Assembly: GCA_003427395.1 (NCBI GenBank)
Contig: BFEA01000188.1
Coordinates: forward strand, 1,543,125 to 1,584,521
Direction of reading: 5' to 3'
Origin: Chara braunii
Taxonomy: Eukaryota > Streptophyta > Charophyceae > Charales > Characeae
DNA length: 41,397 nucleotides
Part shown: piece by piece, positions 9,155 to 20,039 of the stretch
How the letters are laid out: every line of letters starts with the position of its first letter
How positions within the stretch are numbered: the first letter of the stretch is position 1
The notes under the pieces: generated by a model
Databases searched by the model: none
What the model was told of the DNA's origin: nothing
The model's input: only the letters and a program-made list of their open reading frames with translations
Made by a program: the position numbers and the translations under genes

Positions 9155-11650
9155 TTCTTCTTCTTTCTCTTCTAAATCCACGAACTCTCCTCACCCTCTC
9201 GGTACCTGACTTCACTGCATCTGCAGACTACGAGAGAAGGGGGAGAGTTGTGACTCGGGACTTAACGACATAGGATCCGGACACGACATGGGAGTCAGAC
9301 ATTCGACGAGGGATTATTTGGGACCATACCGAAGACTTGGTGTTGACGACATTCCCATATCTCCCCTACGATTGTCTGATCCGTTCCTCTTGGTCTGTGC
9401 ATGTCTGGACATGGCGATTCTTCCCAGACGGTGCCAAGCTCCGTCACTTCTGGTGATGAATGTGATGTAAGTATGGTCTGTACTGCGACATTGGTCAGGA
9501 TAACCATTAGTATTCTATCATTCTGCAGTACTGTCTTGTGCCACATGAGAGGAGTCAGTCTCGGTCAGGCCGGTCGGTGTATCCGATTCGTTCCGGCACT
9601 ATTCAGCGCCTTTATGTATGAATGAGAATGCACGTTGCTTAAACGAGATTCTGATTCACACCGTCTTGTCCATTTAGTCTCTTTCAACAAATTGTAGATC
9701 CCCAGTTGTTACGTACATCACGTACCTGGGCATGTAACAGAAGAGGTAGAGAGAAAGGTGGAGAAAAGGAGAGAGGGAGAGAAGAAAAGGGTATGGATGG
9801 CGATGATGATGATGATGATAATGAATGTCGGGTTGATGATGAGGATGATGATGATGAATGTCGGGTTGATGATGAGAGTGGTGAAGGTGACGGGAGGATG
9901 GTAATGATGTCGAGAGGATGACGATGATGACGGGGGAATGATGGTGATGATGATAATGTAAGGGTACTTACCGCGTATTGGCGATAGTCTGCACAGGCAC
10001 CATCTTCACAGATTAGTACCTGGCACATAAGAGGAAGAGAGTTCTTCTTCTTCCTCTTTTCAGACCACCATCTTCCTCTCACCCTCTCACTACATGGCTT
10101 AACTGCATCAGCAGACTATGAGAGAGTGGGCTTGGTGACATTTTTGAGTCCAGACTCGACTCCTGGAGTTCAGGCATTTCAACAGGGGACTAATAGGGAC
10201 TAGCGACAAAGACTCGGTGACAACGACATTCCCATCTCTCCCCTCTTCTTCGTCTAATCCCTCCTCCTCGTCTGAGTATGTCTGAACCCGGCGCTTCCTC
10301 TATGTGTACAGCGTTGGGCTCCTCCACACTTTGAGAATGAGCATGATGTATGTTTGGTCTGCGTTGAAACGTCTATTGGACTAATCATCAGTAATCTATC
10401 ATTCTCCTACGCTATCTTGAACTACGTAATAAAGGTCGGTCTCGGTTAAGGTTAGGATTAGTATCTAAGTCTCCCCTACGCTATTCAGTTTCGTTATGCA
10501 CGTATATGCGCAGTGCTTATCGTAATCATGTTCGCACCTCGTTGCACATTCAGTCCTATCCATCGCATTGCGGATCCTTGGTTCACATCTCCATCTAGGC
10601 AGGAAACAGAAAGACAGAGATCAAAAAGGGGAAGGAGAGGAAAAAAAGGAGCGGAGAGGAAGAAAGAAAGGAGGAGAGGAGAAAGATCAAAGGAAAATGG
10701 GGAAGGAGAAGGTGAAGTGGGAGAGAGAAAGAGAGAGAGAGAAAAGGGAGTTGTGATCTGAGACTTGACGACCTTGGATCCAGACTAAACAGGGAGATGG
10801 AGACGGAGGAAGGGGTTTATCTGGGACATATATCGCAAACATGGTGTTGATAACATTCCCATCTTTCCCTCCTCTTCGACTAACCCTCCTTTTCTCATCT
10901 GATCCCCTCGTCTTCTATGCATAATCTGGACCTGGCGCATTTTTCCTGTATGTAGCGCCAGGCCCCTCTATACCTTGTGATAAGGGTGATGTGTGTTTGG
11001 TCTGCATTGCGACATTGATTAGGCTCGTCGTTGGTATTCTAGCATTTTGCTGCACTGTCCTGCACTACGTGTTAAAGGTCAGGCCCGGTCAGGTTAAGAC
11101 TCGTGTCTAAGCCTTCCACTGCACTATAGAACGTTATTTTGTATATCAGAATACCCATTGCTAGTTGGGATTCTACTTGCACAGCATCGTCCATTTAACC
11201 TTTCATCACGTTTGCTGATCCTCGGCTATTACGAACACCACGAATCTGTGCAGATATCCTTGTTTGGCGAGACTCTATTCGCATCCTTCAGTTCTGATCA
11301 TTACATCGTGGAATCCTTGGTTCATGCGTACATCGGGCATTTGAGCGTGTAACAGATAGACGGAAAGAGAGGGAGAGGAATAGGAGAAAGGAGATGGAGA
11401 AGGAGGAAGGAGAAAGAAAAGAAAAAGGAGAGAGAGAGGAGAAAGGAGGGGATAGGTGAAGGGTGATGATGATGATGATGATGACGATGATGATGATGAT
11501 GGGAGGACGATGATGATGATGGGAGAAAGGATGATGATATTGGAGATGTGAGGGCACTTACCTTGTATTGGCGTTGGTCCGCATGGGCGACATATCCAAG
11601 TACTTCGGGCTGCCGCTGATGTCAACATTTGCATTGTCTTTTCGTAGTCT
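8941..11650. repeat. Repeat family A, tandem diverged units
   Basis: At least three units related to 3640-4800. Recurring blocks are: purine-rich tract, TTCTTCTTC..CTCTT, CACCCTCTC, CAGACTA.GAGAGA, GACTTGACGAC or GACTTAACGAC, GATCC.GAC, TTTGGGAC, GACATTCCCAT, ATTCTATCATTCTGC, and GGTC..GGTCAGG. The ATTCCCAT anchors lie near 9351, 10228 and 10854. GAT-rich stretches occur at about 9800-9960 and 11465-11545. Minus-strand donor-like sites lie near 9719, 9966 and 11556. Identity between units is partial and full of indels, so the duplications are old. Confidence 0.65.
8993..9151. repeat. (GA)n microsatellite with a single N
   Basis: Almost pure AG dinucleotide tract of about 158 bases. The N at 9080 marks an assembly join, so the true length is unknown. 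Arg-Glu and Leu-Ser open frames across it are artefacts. Confidence 0.97.
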
Positions 11651-11877
11651 GTAGTAGCTGGCTAGACGCTGAGCGTCAAGTGTGAGTGGGAAGCAACTGG
11701 GCTCTTGTGTTGGGATGGAGAGAGAATGCTCCCTTGGCATTTGTTTTCAGTACTACGAACACTCCATTAGTGTATTAGTAGTGCAATACTGCTCTTTGGA
11801 CACAGTGTGGCTATCTGGCTTTCAATGTGATAGTGTAGTCTGGAGCTGTCATCTCGCTGTTGTTTGTTTTCCCTGCA

Positions 11878-11965
11878 ATAATAATAATAATAATAATTAT
11901 TATTATTATTACTATTATTATTATTATTATTATTAAGATTATTATTATTATTATCGTTATTATTA
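11878..11965. repeat. ATT/AAT trinucleotide microsatellite
   Basis: Imperfect AATAAT then ATTATT run. Similar tracts occur at 12289-12343, 14386-14432, 14816-14862 and 15407-15451. Confidence 0.95.
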
Positions 11966-12744
11966 CAACTATCTATGGACTGCAGTCTGGGTCTGGTCAC
12001 TTGGATATGATGCTGTTGATTTGGAGTTCGCTATTGCTCATCTGTCCGGTGCAGACAGAGTCTGCCATCTGTAGTCTGGACGACAAGCGCCAGATAGGAT
12101 ATCATCTCTTGTTCTTCATTGATGATGATAGGATTATTTCAACATTGTCAATAATGAGCTTTTGCTGTGTTCCTACTTGGTGGGAGTCGTAATACTATTC
12201 TACTGCTGATCCGAGATCAGACTATCTGGTCACATGTGTATGATATTGTTGGATTACTGAAGTTTGTTATTCCTCGTCTCCTCTGCGTTATTATTATTAT
12301 TATTATTATTTTATTATTATTTATTATTATTTATTATTATTAAATGCATGATTCTGGGTGCAAGCCACATCTGTGAGCAGGGGATTGAGGTTGTGAGTGA
12401 AGGAGGACACGTACCTGGTGGAAGAGGACGTCAGCATTGGTGTTGACATCATCACTCGCTGATAGTCAAGTTGTCTCGTTGCTGTCATACAGCAGTTGTA
12501 GTGATAGGCTGTAGAGTAGATAGGACCCCTGGTGCCATTCACAAGAGAAAGCTACATTGTGTTATGCTGTTGGTGTTGCCCTGTTGGGCTTGGACATTGA
12601 CTCACGATTCTTCTGTATTATTCTCAATCGGATGGTTACCCGGTTTCATTGTACTATCTGCTCTGGCTTTGACTACTTGGACTTCAGTGTGTTTTGCATT
12701 CTGAGTTTTTGAGCATCGTCCATACTCATGTTCATTACAATTTT

Positions 12745-12758
12745 ATTATTTTTATTAC

Positions 12759-12816
<58 letters not shown>

Positions 12817-12838
12817 GTTGTTATTATTATTATTATAG
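12745..12838. repeat. ATT trinucleotide microsatellite
   Basis: Long, nearly pure TTA run at the end of a type-a family B block. The homologous place in the next copy (14386-14432) also carries a TTA run. Confidence 0.97.
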
Positions 12839-13240
12839 TTGTGTAGTCTGATTCGCTCTCAGTCACACCTTTCATGCGTGTGACAACAGCGTAGCAACTG
12901 GCAACGCGCGCCCACTCAAAACTCAGAGATATGGCTTCCAGATAACAGTTCACTCCCACTGACTACGGCAACTGAGCGCCCCAACAACACACTGTTCACA
13001 CCTACTGGGCCACCCTGGACATCCCACGTGTAGTGTTGTGCACTCACACGGCACACATGCACACTTCATGCTACTACAGACTATGGCAGCTATGGCTGGC
13101 CCTACCCTATAGCTATGGCTATAATTCGTCTCTCTCGCCCGCTGCGTCCCTGGGGCTCAATGCAGACCTCCTCGCGCAAGACGTTGAGACAGCGCCCCGC
13201 CTGGCGTCCGCATGAATGAATGAGCGGTTGGGCGCTACCT

Positions 13241-13806
13241 CTTGATTCATACTTCTGCAGGTCATCGGTCTGGCCCGTTTCCCTGGCACGAAGTGCATAC
13301 AGTCCCATGCGTTACTCACTTGGCTGATTGAGGACTGGGACTGATGACTCGGCAGGGTAGAATGCTACCGCTTTCCCACTTACCCACCACTTGACCTCTG
13401 CCTCTGTTCAAACATAGGCAATTCTGAAAGGCCGTAGACTTGTAACAACTACAGTTGACTCTTTTGGACTGTAGCAAGCTACGACCGTGACCTTTTGAAG
13501 AAACTACAACTACGGTGTCGAGGCCTGGCTAAGACTCCTATTCGACAGATCTGCAGATCGGACCTCTGCTACCTCTGAACCGAGGACAGCCCTACCAACT
13601 GTCTACGAACATGCAGGTCACTGGTTAAACTCTCGAGGTCAACACAGTTGCTGGACATTGATAAGATGGAGGTCTAGGGATTAGGGCCTGGGATCCAAAT
13701 CTGTTACGACAAAGGAGTGAAAAATTGTTCGTACCCCACACAGCAGCACTCTGTTTCGCGTATGTGAGCTTATTGGACACCCGCAAGTATACATGCCACA
13801 CGCACG

Positions 13807-13838
<32 letters not shown>

Positions 13839-14029
13839 GCGAAACAGACAAGAAATGCAGGCGTTGCGAGCACGCTGCGCTAATGCGAGCTGCTACGTTG
13901 TGCGGAGCTGCGCTGCGCTAGGTAGAGGCAGGCTAGCACTAGGTGGTAGGGCGCTGCCTGCACACTTGGCACTGGCGGCCATAGCCTGGGCCGCATGAGG
14001 ATGCAGTGGAGGTGAAGGGCGCTGTGGGT
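13241..14029. other. Unassigned spacer with a 29-base poly-A
   Basis: No gene recognised. A run of 29 A residues at 13807-13835 could be the tail of a retroposed sequence on the plus strand. The upstream sequence (13400-13806) has no open frame or promoter boxes that identify it, and no flanking duplication was found. Confidence 0.4.
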
Positions 14030-15451
14030 TATAAAGGGGGAATGTGAATGATGAGGACACGTACCTGGCGGAGGTGGAAGTCGGCGTTGGTATCATCACA
14101 CGCTGGTAGGCAAGTTGCCTGGTTGCTTTCATTACTGTAGGTATAGGTATAACCTGTAGGGTAGGTAGGGCGCCTGGCGCCACTCAAACAGAGAGCCACA
14201 ATGGGGAATGTTGTTGATGTTGCCCTGTTGGGCTTGAATATTGACTCACGATTCTTCTGTATCATCCTCAAATAGATGGTTACTTGGTCCGTTGAGCTAT
14301 CTACTCTTACTTGACTACTCAGACTTCAGCGTGATGTTGTAATTTGGATTTCTGTGCTTCGTCCACAGTCATGTCTTCTTGCATTTTTTTATTATTATTA
14401 TTATTATTACTATTATTTCTTTATTATTTATTTACGTAGTTTGGGACGACATGGCATCTGTGTAAAAGGGGGTTGAGGTTGTGAGAGAGGCGAGAGACGT
14501 ACCTGCTGAGGGAAACGTACGGCATTGGCCGCTACCTACTTCTAGGCAGCCGTGGTCGTCACCTCTGGCATGGTAACTGTAAATAGATGAGATCTGCTAT
14601 ACGTAGTCTGGGCGCCGGGCACCAAGTAGGATATCAAATTTGGTTCTTCGTTGATGATGGTGGGACTATTTCAACATTGTCAGTTCTGAGCTTTCGCTGT
14701 GCTTTATTTTGAGAAACTAGTGATGCAATTTTGCTGTTTGTCCGGGATCACAACTATCTGGTCTTGTATTTTTGATGCATTTGATTGCTGCAATTCGCTA
14801 TTGTTCATTTTCTTTGATTATTGTTATTATTATTATTATTATTATTATTTTTAATTATTGCAATCAGACTAGCTTTCTTTCATATTTTCATGCATGTGAA
14901 CAGTAGCGCAGCAAACCGGCAGCATGTGCCCACTCAAAACTCAGAGATATGCCATCCAGATACGAGTACAGTTCCAGTTGGCTATGATGACTCATCACCC
15001 GAAACAACTCCCTGTTCACATACACCGGGTCACACCGGGATACCACGCGCACGACGCTTGCATTTCCATACACGCTGCACCACCTACAACCATGCTCACA
15101 CCGCTATGGCTACACGCTTCTTCCACGCCCACTACACCCTTTGGGCATACTACAGACCTCCTTGCACAAGTCGCTGTGAGAGCGCTTCCGCATGGCTCAC
15201 GCAGGAATGAATGAAAGGATGGGCGCCTAGCACCGTAGAATTTGGGATCTGAATACCCATGCTGATAATGATGAGAGCCAGCTCTCTCAGACATTCGGAT
15301 TTGGTGCTCCGGCTCTTCTTTGGTGAATACATCTGTGCCATTTTGCTTTCCAGACCTTGTCAGAATTTCTGAACACTTAATATGACCTGGCGGTTTGGAA
15401 TCTTTTCATTATTATTGTTGTCATTATTATTTTATTATTATTACTATTATT

Positions 15452-16072
15452 GCGACAATTAGTGATCCCAGCAAGCCTCGTGCCCACCCTAAGTGAAGGT
15501 GGGCCTGCCAAGGGACAAGAAGTCCTGCGAACAACAACTCACGAATGCTGCACCAGACAGTTTCTGTACGCCAGTTGGTTGGGCACGGTTAAGTGACCGA
15601 TCTCAGCAACTGCACGAGGACCTGTGCAAGTAAGCATGAAGCTGACATTGCACGCAGCACTTAGAGGCTGAAATTGCCTATGAGAACCGGTCCTCGGACT
15701 GAATCCGGACGCATACCTGATGAAGAGGGCACAACTGTAAGCCTGAGCCCCTTTTTTGTTTCGGCCTGGACGCAGATTTGAAGGCCCAGACCCACGACCA
15801 AGTGGGACCCTACGCAGCAGCCAGCAGGATATAAGCAAGGCTGGCGAAGCATTCTGGACTCTTGGCTCATGTGGGCAACGCGGCTACGCTGCTGAATTGC
15901 ATATTGGCACTGGCGTAGGGCGCTGTGGCGCAGTGAGGTGTTGGGACGCAGTAGCGCAGACAGCCGTAGCTTGGTTGTCTGGCGCTGCGTTGAGGATGAG
16001 TGATGAGGTGGTCTTTGGGAATGTAAGAAAGAAGGTAATGTGCTTAGAGACAGGGAAGAGAGAAGTAAGTGA
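15452..16072. other. Unassigned spacer between family B copies
   Basis: Contains a small hairpin at 15482-15504 (GCCCACC/GGTGGGC). Short open frames occur on both strands (for example minus 15539-15838) without recognisable domains. Confidence 0.35.
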
Positions 16073-16442
16073 CATACCTGGAGGTGGAAAGCCTGTATCC
16101 GGTATTGACTTGCTGATGGCCAAGTCTTCGAGTCGCTTCATGATGTAGTATAATCTAGTGGTAGATGTAGGTAGGAGCGTCAAGCTCTGGTCACGTGAGA
16201 TATCGACATTGGTTGGGCTGTTGATGTGGCCGATTGGGCAATATACATTGACTCGCTACTCTGGTGTAAGATACTCTTGGAATGATTATTGGCGTGCAGC
16301 GCTATCTACTCTTAATTTTTGATTTGCGGCATGCTTTCAATTGTACACTTTGTCAATCTTCATATTCCTCGCACGGCTACTCGGACATCTGTGTGATTTC
16401 ACAACTTGGTTTCCATATATCGTCACGCTTGTATGCCTCGCA

Positions 16443-16493
16443 ATTATTATTATTATTATGGTTATTATTGCTATTATTACTTATTATTATCAC

Positions 16494-16554
<61 letters not shown>

Positions 16555-16556
16555 TT
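16443..16556. repeat. ATT trinucleotide microsatellite
   Basis: The longest ATT tract in the window; imperfect at its left side and pure over its last about 65 bases. It again follows a type-a family B block. Confidence 0.97.
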
Positions 16557-16867
16557 GTGTCGGTATTATGATTGTCATCATTAGACATCATACAAGGCCG
16601 GAGGTGATGAGAGAGTATGGGGCATTGAAGAGGAGGAAGGCGCTATCACTTGTGATGGAGCCCACCTCCTTCATCCTCCTCCATACTTATCTTTGTTTGG
16701 TCCTTTCAAATGCCTGCCTCCTCGATCCAATTATTTGGCAACATGATTCCCATTGATTTAATCATGGCCTCATCTTAACCCAATGACTAACAATTGATTG
16801 CATAAGATCACATATGATCCTTGTAACAAGGCGATTGCGGGAGCTCTCCCGGAGTTCAGGCGGAACC
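16557..16867. other. Unassigned stretch upstream of the candidate split gene
   Basis: No gene recognised. It has an imperfect inverted repeat (GAGGAGGAAGGCGCTATCAC... with CCACCTCCTTCATCCTCCTCC) near 16630-16683 and no clear TATA box at a fixed distance from the ATG at 16868. Confidence 0.3.
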
Positions 16868-18800
16868 ATGGAGGCAGGGAACGACGAGGTACGTTACTTC
16901 GACCAATTGCTGTTTCTTATAGGCTATCATCATAACAAAGGTCATAATGGTTAGAAATTCAGGACCAATAAATCTTCAAGGATTAAAGGGTAGGCAAAAG
17001 TCTTGGATTGCGGGTAGAGAAAATGGTGGCTGAGTGGAAATCGATTGATTTTGGATACAACAATCTTGATGTGGGCATTGATTAAGAGGTATGGATATAG
17101 GCTACCAACCTCTCGCGATCATTCTCTCTACAGTCCATCTAAACGATGGTGGGTACCTTGATTTGAGCTTGCTATTGTCATGGATCACACTGATAATTTC
17201 TCATTATGCATCTGATTCAACATAATTTATCAAACTAGTAACGATTCAGGGCACAAGTGTCATCGAAAGCGATAACTTGATCTATCAATAAGGTTTGTGT
17301 GGAGGTAAAAATAGCAGGGACAGCCTGCCTTAACTCCGGTGAGCTTTACATTTGGTCAGTGGTAAGAACAGGATCCTTGGACAACCGCCTTATTGAGGGC
17401 TAGCCACTGATAAGAGTAGCAGGGGAATCCTGTCTTATCAGCGACTAGTCTGACATAAGAGTTGTGAGGTTTCAAGGACACCTGCCTTATCATTGATCAA
17501 ACCTAACATTCTTTTCAGTGGTAAGAGTAGTAAGGATNGACTAGTCTGACATAAGAGTTGTGAGGTTTCAAGGACACCTGCCTTATCATTGATCAAACCT
17601 AACATTCTTTTCAGTGGTAAGAGTAGTAAGGATCCTTGAACACCCGCCTTATTGAGAGATAGACACATATAAGAGTAGCAGGAGAATCCTGTCTTATCAG
17701 CGACTAGTCTCATATAAGAGTTGTGAGGTTTCAAGGAAACCTGCCTTATTATTGACTAAACCTAACATTCATTCAGTGGTAAGAGTAGTAAGGATCCTTG
17801 GACACCCGCCTTATTGAGGGGTAGCCACTGATAAGAGTAACAGGGGAATCCTATCTTATCAATGACTAGTCTGNNNNNNNNNNNNNNNNNNNNNNNNNNN
17901 NNNNNNNNNNNNNNNNNNNNNNNNNNNNNNNNNNNNNNNNNNNAGGTTTCAAGGACACCTGCTTTATCATTGATCAAACCTAACATTAATTCAGGCGTAA
18001 GAGTAGTAAGGATCCTTGGACACCCGCCTTATTGAGGGCAAGCCACTGATAAGAGTAGCATGGGAATCTTGTCTTATCAGTGACTAGTCTGACATAAGAG
18101 TTGTGAGGTTTCAAGGACACCTGCCTTATCAATAAACATCCTAGCGCTTAGTCAGTGATAAGAATAGCAAGGATCCTTGGACACCCGCCTTATTGAGGGC
18201 TAGCCAGTGATAAGAGTAGCAGGGGAATCCTGTCTTATCAGTGACTAATCTGATATAAGAGTAGTGAGGTTTCAGGGATACCTGCCTTATCAGTGACTAG
18301 TCATGGGATAAGCCTACCGCTAAATATGCTTGGCACACAGGGGCCAGGACCCACAAGATTTGCCTTTGTCAAACAAGTTTCAGTAACAAGTGGATATATC
18401 ATGAATGGTCTGTCATACCACCTCTAACTTTCTCCATAATCTGCATTGTTCAGTCCTAACTAACTATCTTTGATTCTATTGAGAGGGGATAAGTGAGATC
18501 TTACCTTAGAGGGAGACTATTCATTTGTCTGATTTTCTTTCCATGAGATTTTTTCCACAGGTTGGATTGATTATGTGTTCATGTGTGTTGGGAGAAGGAA
18601 GGAAACTTAGACAATATAATCCAGAAAAGGATAGGAATGAGATAGTGAGGAGAATATGGGGAGTTAGTACGACAGTAAAAGGGGAAGTGGATTATTATTC
18701 ACTACCTGAAGCGAAAGGGCAACAACCCAAACAATTAGTTAAGGATAGAAGTCAGACAAAGGACACAGAGTCTAGAAGGAACTTTCTAGATCTCAGTTAG
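16868..18800 (+). CDS. Candidate small two-exon protein gene (hypothetical)
   Basis: This is a proposal from splice signals only. Exon 1 would be 16868-16888: an ATG in strong context (AACCATGG) encoding MEAGNDE, then GTACGT at 16889. Exon 2 would be 18561-18800: a T-rich stretch ending TTTTTTCCACAG (18549-18560), then 79 codons to a TAG. The phase fits without a frame change. The 86-residue product would be hydrophilic, starting exon 2 with VGLIMCSCVLGEGRKL and ending RRNFLDLS. The intron would be 1672 bases and contain the 162-bp satellite and a gap. I recognise no domain, signal peptide or membrane segment. The exon-2 frame is open further upstream to 18525, so that stretch may simply be a chance open frame. 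Confidence 0.25.
17280..18310. repeat. Satellite with a 162-bp higher-order unit of three hairpin monomers
   Basis: The landmark GGATCCTTGG recurs near 17371, 17630, 17792, 18010 and 18171; the normal spacing is 161-162. Each unit holds three related monomers of about 45, 66 and 52 bases, all starting TAAGAG and containing an inverted CTTAT. In the 45-base monomer CTGATAAGA pairs with TCTTATCAG around CAGG/CCTG, so each monomer folds as a hairpin. The first monomers (from 17280) and the last are more degenerate. The array is broken by an N at 17538 and the gap at 17874-17943, so copy number is uncertain. Confidence 0.9.
17874..17943. other. Assembly gap (70 N)
   Basis: Run of 70 N inside the satellite. 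Flanks are satellite monomers out of register with the 162-bp period, so the gap size is an estimate. Confidence 0.99.
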
Positions 18801-19331
18801 GAAGAGAGATGTTAAGATTCTCTTGGACTGTGTTGTGTCTACAGGTTTTGACACTTTGGAGAACTTACGGGGAGTTCGTAAGAACAACAATTCGTTATTG
18901 TTTGATAACATGTCGGTATAACTCCGACTCAACTTCCACCATGGTTTGACACCCACACCTAAGACAAGACCTAAGAAGGGAACAAATAAATCTTACCCTT
19001 GTATCTATGCCTAAATTGTCCAAATCACACTCAGAAGTCTTTGAAAATGTGTGGGGCTGGGGTAAATGGAGTCAGGGTTAGGAAGGAATGTTGTTTTCAA
19101 GGGTTTGGGGCGTGAGTGACTTTCTATAAATGGATTAAAGGTTGACGCTTGTAGCGCATTTTGTGTCTGCATCTGTACGTGTGTATGTGATGTCTTGCAT
19201 CTGCACAGGTGTTGGACGTTTGTGTTATCTTCTGAGTTTGGGATCGTCTGAGAAATTTGGGCAAAGGGACACGACAATTGTGAAAGTGAGGACCACCGCT
19301 CAGTCAGCTCCCCTGATTTACATACATACAA

Positions 19332-19365
<34 letters not shown>

Positions 19366-19589
19366 CATACTTGTGAATGAGATCGTCGTTGGTCAAGATC
19401 GAAAAGTCATTTGTCCAGGCTTCTGTTCGAGAAAATAGGAGACTACAAAAGGGATTGACCCTGACATTTCTCACATGATGAGCAAAGTAAACATAGAGTC
19501 ATTGTCATAGTTAGTTAAGCATGGAAGACTGTCCGAGAAGTCGACCTGATTAGATAGTCGGTCCTGAGAGTTAGCATCTCGGGGCTCGA
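18801..19589. other. Unassigned, with (TA)n at 19329-19372
   Basis: The only clear structure is a TATATA run broken by CATATA (19329-19372). Small open frames on both strands have no recognisable domain. Confidence 0.5.
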
Positions 19590-19890
19590 CATACGGGTCA
19601 ATCTTAAGGCGTTCTACCGCGCGTATGCCTATGCTACGACGATCGAGAAAACGCCCCCGACTGACCTACCTCTGCGATTGCATGTAAAAACCTTCGCACG
19701 TGGGTCAGTAGTTCAGCAGGGATACGCCCACCTAAGGGATGGTGACAGCTCCCGCAGGTGGAGGTATGTTGTACCTCGCGGTACCCTAACCTGTCGTAGG
19801 GAGTCGCGAGAGGTATAACACGCGCGCACGGTCGGAGTTGGTATTTCGTTAAAGTGACAAACAAACTCCTGCGTGACATAACCGCAAGGT
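19590..19890 (-). repeat. Dispersed repeat copy with open frame, inverted partner of 5640-6000
   Basis: Reverse-complement match to 5640-6000. The minus strand is open at 19634-19897 (87 residues: CGSCHHPLGGRIP, then THVRRFLHAIAEVGQSGAF). The last part is shared in protein reading with the other copy, which suggests the repeat once coded for protein. No family recognised; a retrotransposon or DNA-transposon fragment is likely. Confidence 0.6.
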
Positions 19891-20039
19891 CCAACACCGA
19901 AAATATTACTTTGCGTCTGGGTGTGGGACCGCGCGTGCCAGTTGTGTTGCCTGCAGCGGCGAGGGTCAGGGACTGACCACTGATTATTTGTTAGTCGTCT
20001 TCCCTACTCGCCCTCGTTTTGTTTTAGCTCAAAAAGTTG

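Larger units (their letters stand above)
11562..16154 (-). other. Series of exon-like blocks ending in splice-donor-like motifs
   Basis: On the minus strand, homologous blocks end in donor-like sequences: AAG|GTAAGTG (block 11562-11648), CAG|GTACGTG (12415-12481 or to 12508), CAG|GTACGTG (14065-14134), CAG|GTACGTC (block starting at about 14515) and CAG|GTATGTC (16078-16154). Each block is preceded by a pyrimidine/A-rich stretch ending in AG, such as CTACTACAG before 11648 and TTACAG before the block near 14515. Block sizes are about 67-94 bases. Further donor-like sites on the same strand lie near 3653, 3944, 5596, 9719, 9966. These could be exons of an old, internally duplicated minus-strand transcript or a motif fixed in the repeat unit. 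No continuous protein frame links them, so no gene is called. Confidence 0.35.
11650..16450. repeat. Repeat family B, diverged local duplications
   Basis: Three block types recur. Type a: 12410-12735, 14060-14390 and, more diverged, 16073-16440 (shared TGTTGCCCTGTTGGGCTTG, GACTCACGATTCTTCTGTAT). Type b: 12040-12260 and 14575-14800 (GGATATCA, TTCTTC.TTGATGATG, TATTTCAACATTGTCA). Type c: 12840-13240 and 14870-15240 (GCCCACTCAAAACTCAGAG, CCGCATG...GAATGAATGA). Order differs between the two main sets (b-a-c and a-b-c), so this is not a simple tandem array. All copies share one orientation. A unit may share ancestry with family A through the GCATTGG.GTTGACAT block around 11590 and 12440. Confidence 0.7.

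Noticed and set aside
8829-9273. Long open frames across the (GA)n tract (Leu-Ser and Arg-Glu repeats)
   Set aside because: Pure dinucleotide repeats are open in several frames on both strands; no unique flanking coding sequence.
17280-18310. CRISPR-like array
   Set aside because: Units are contiguous, related monomers without unique spacers, in eukaryotic DNA; it is a satellite.
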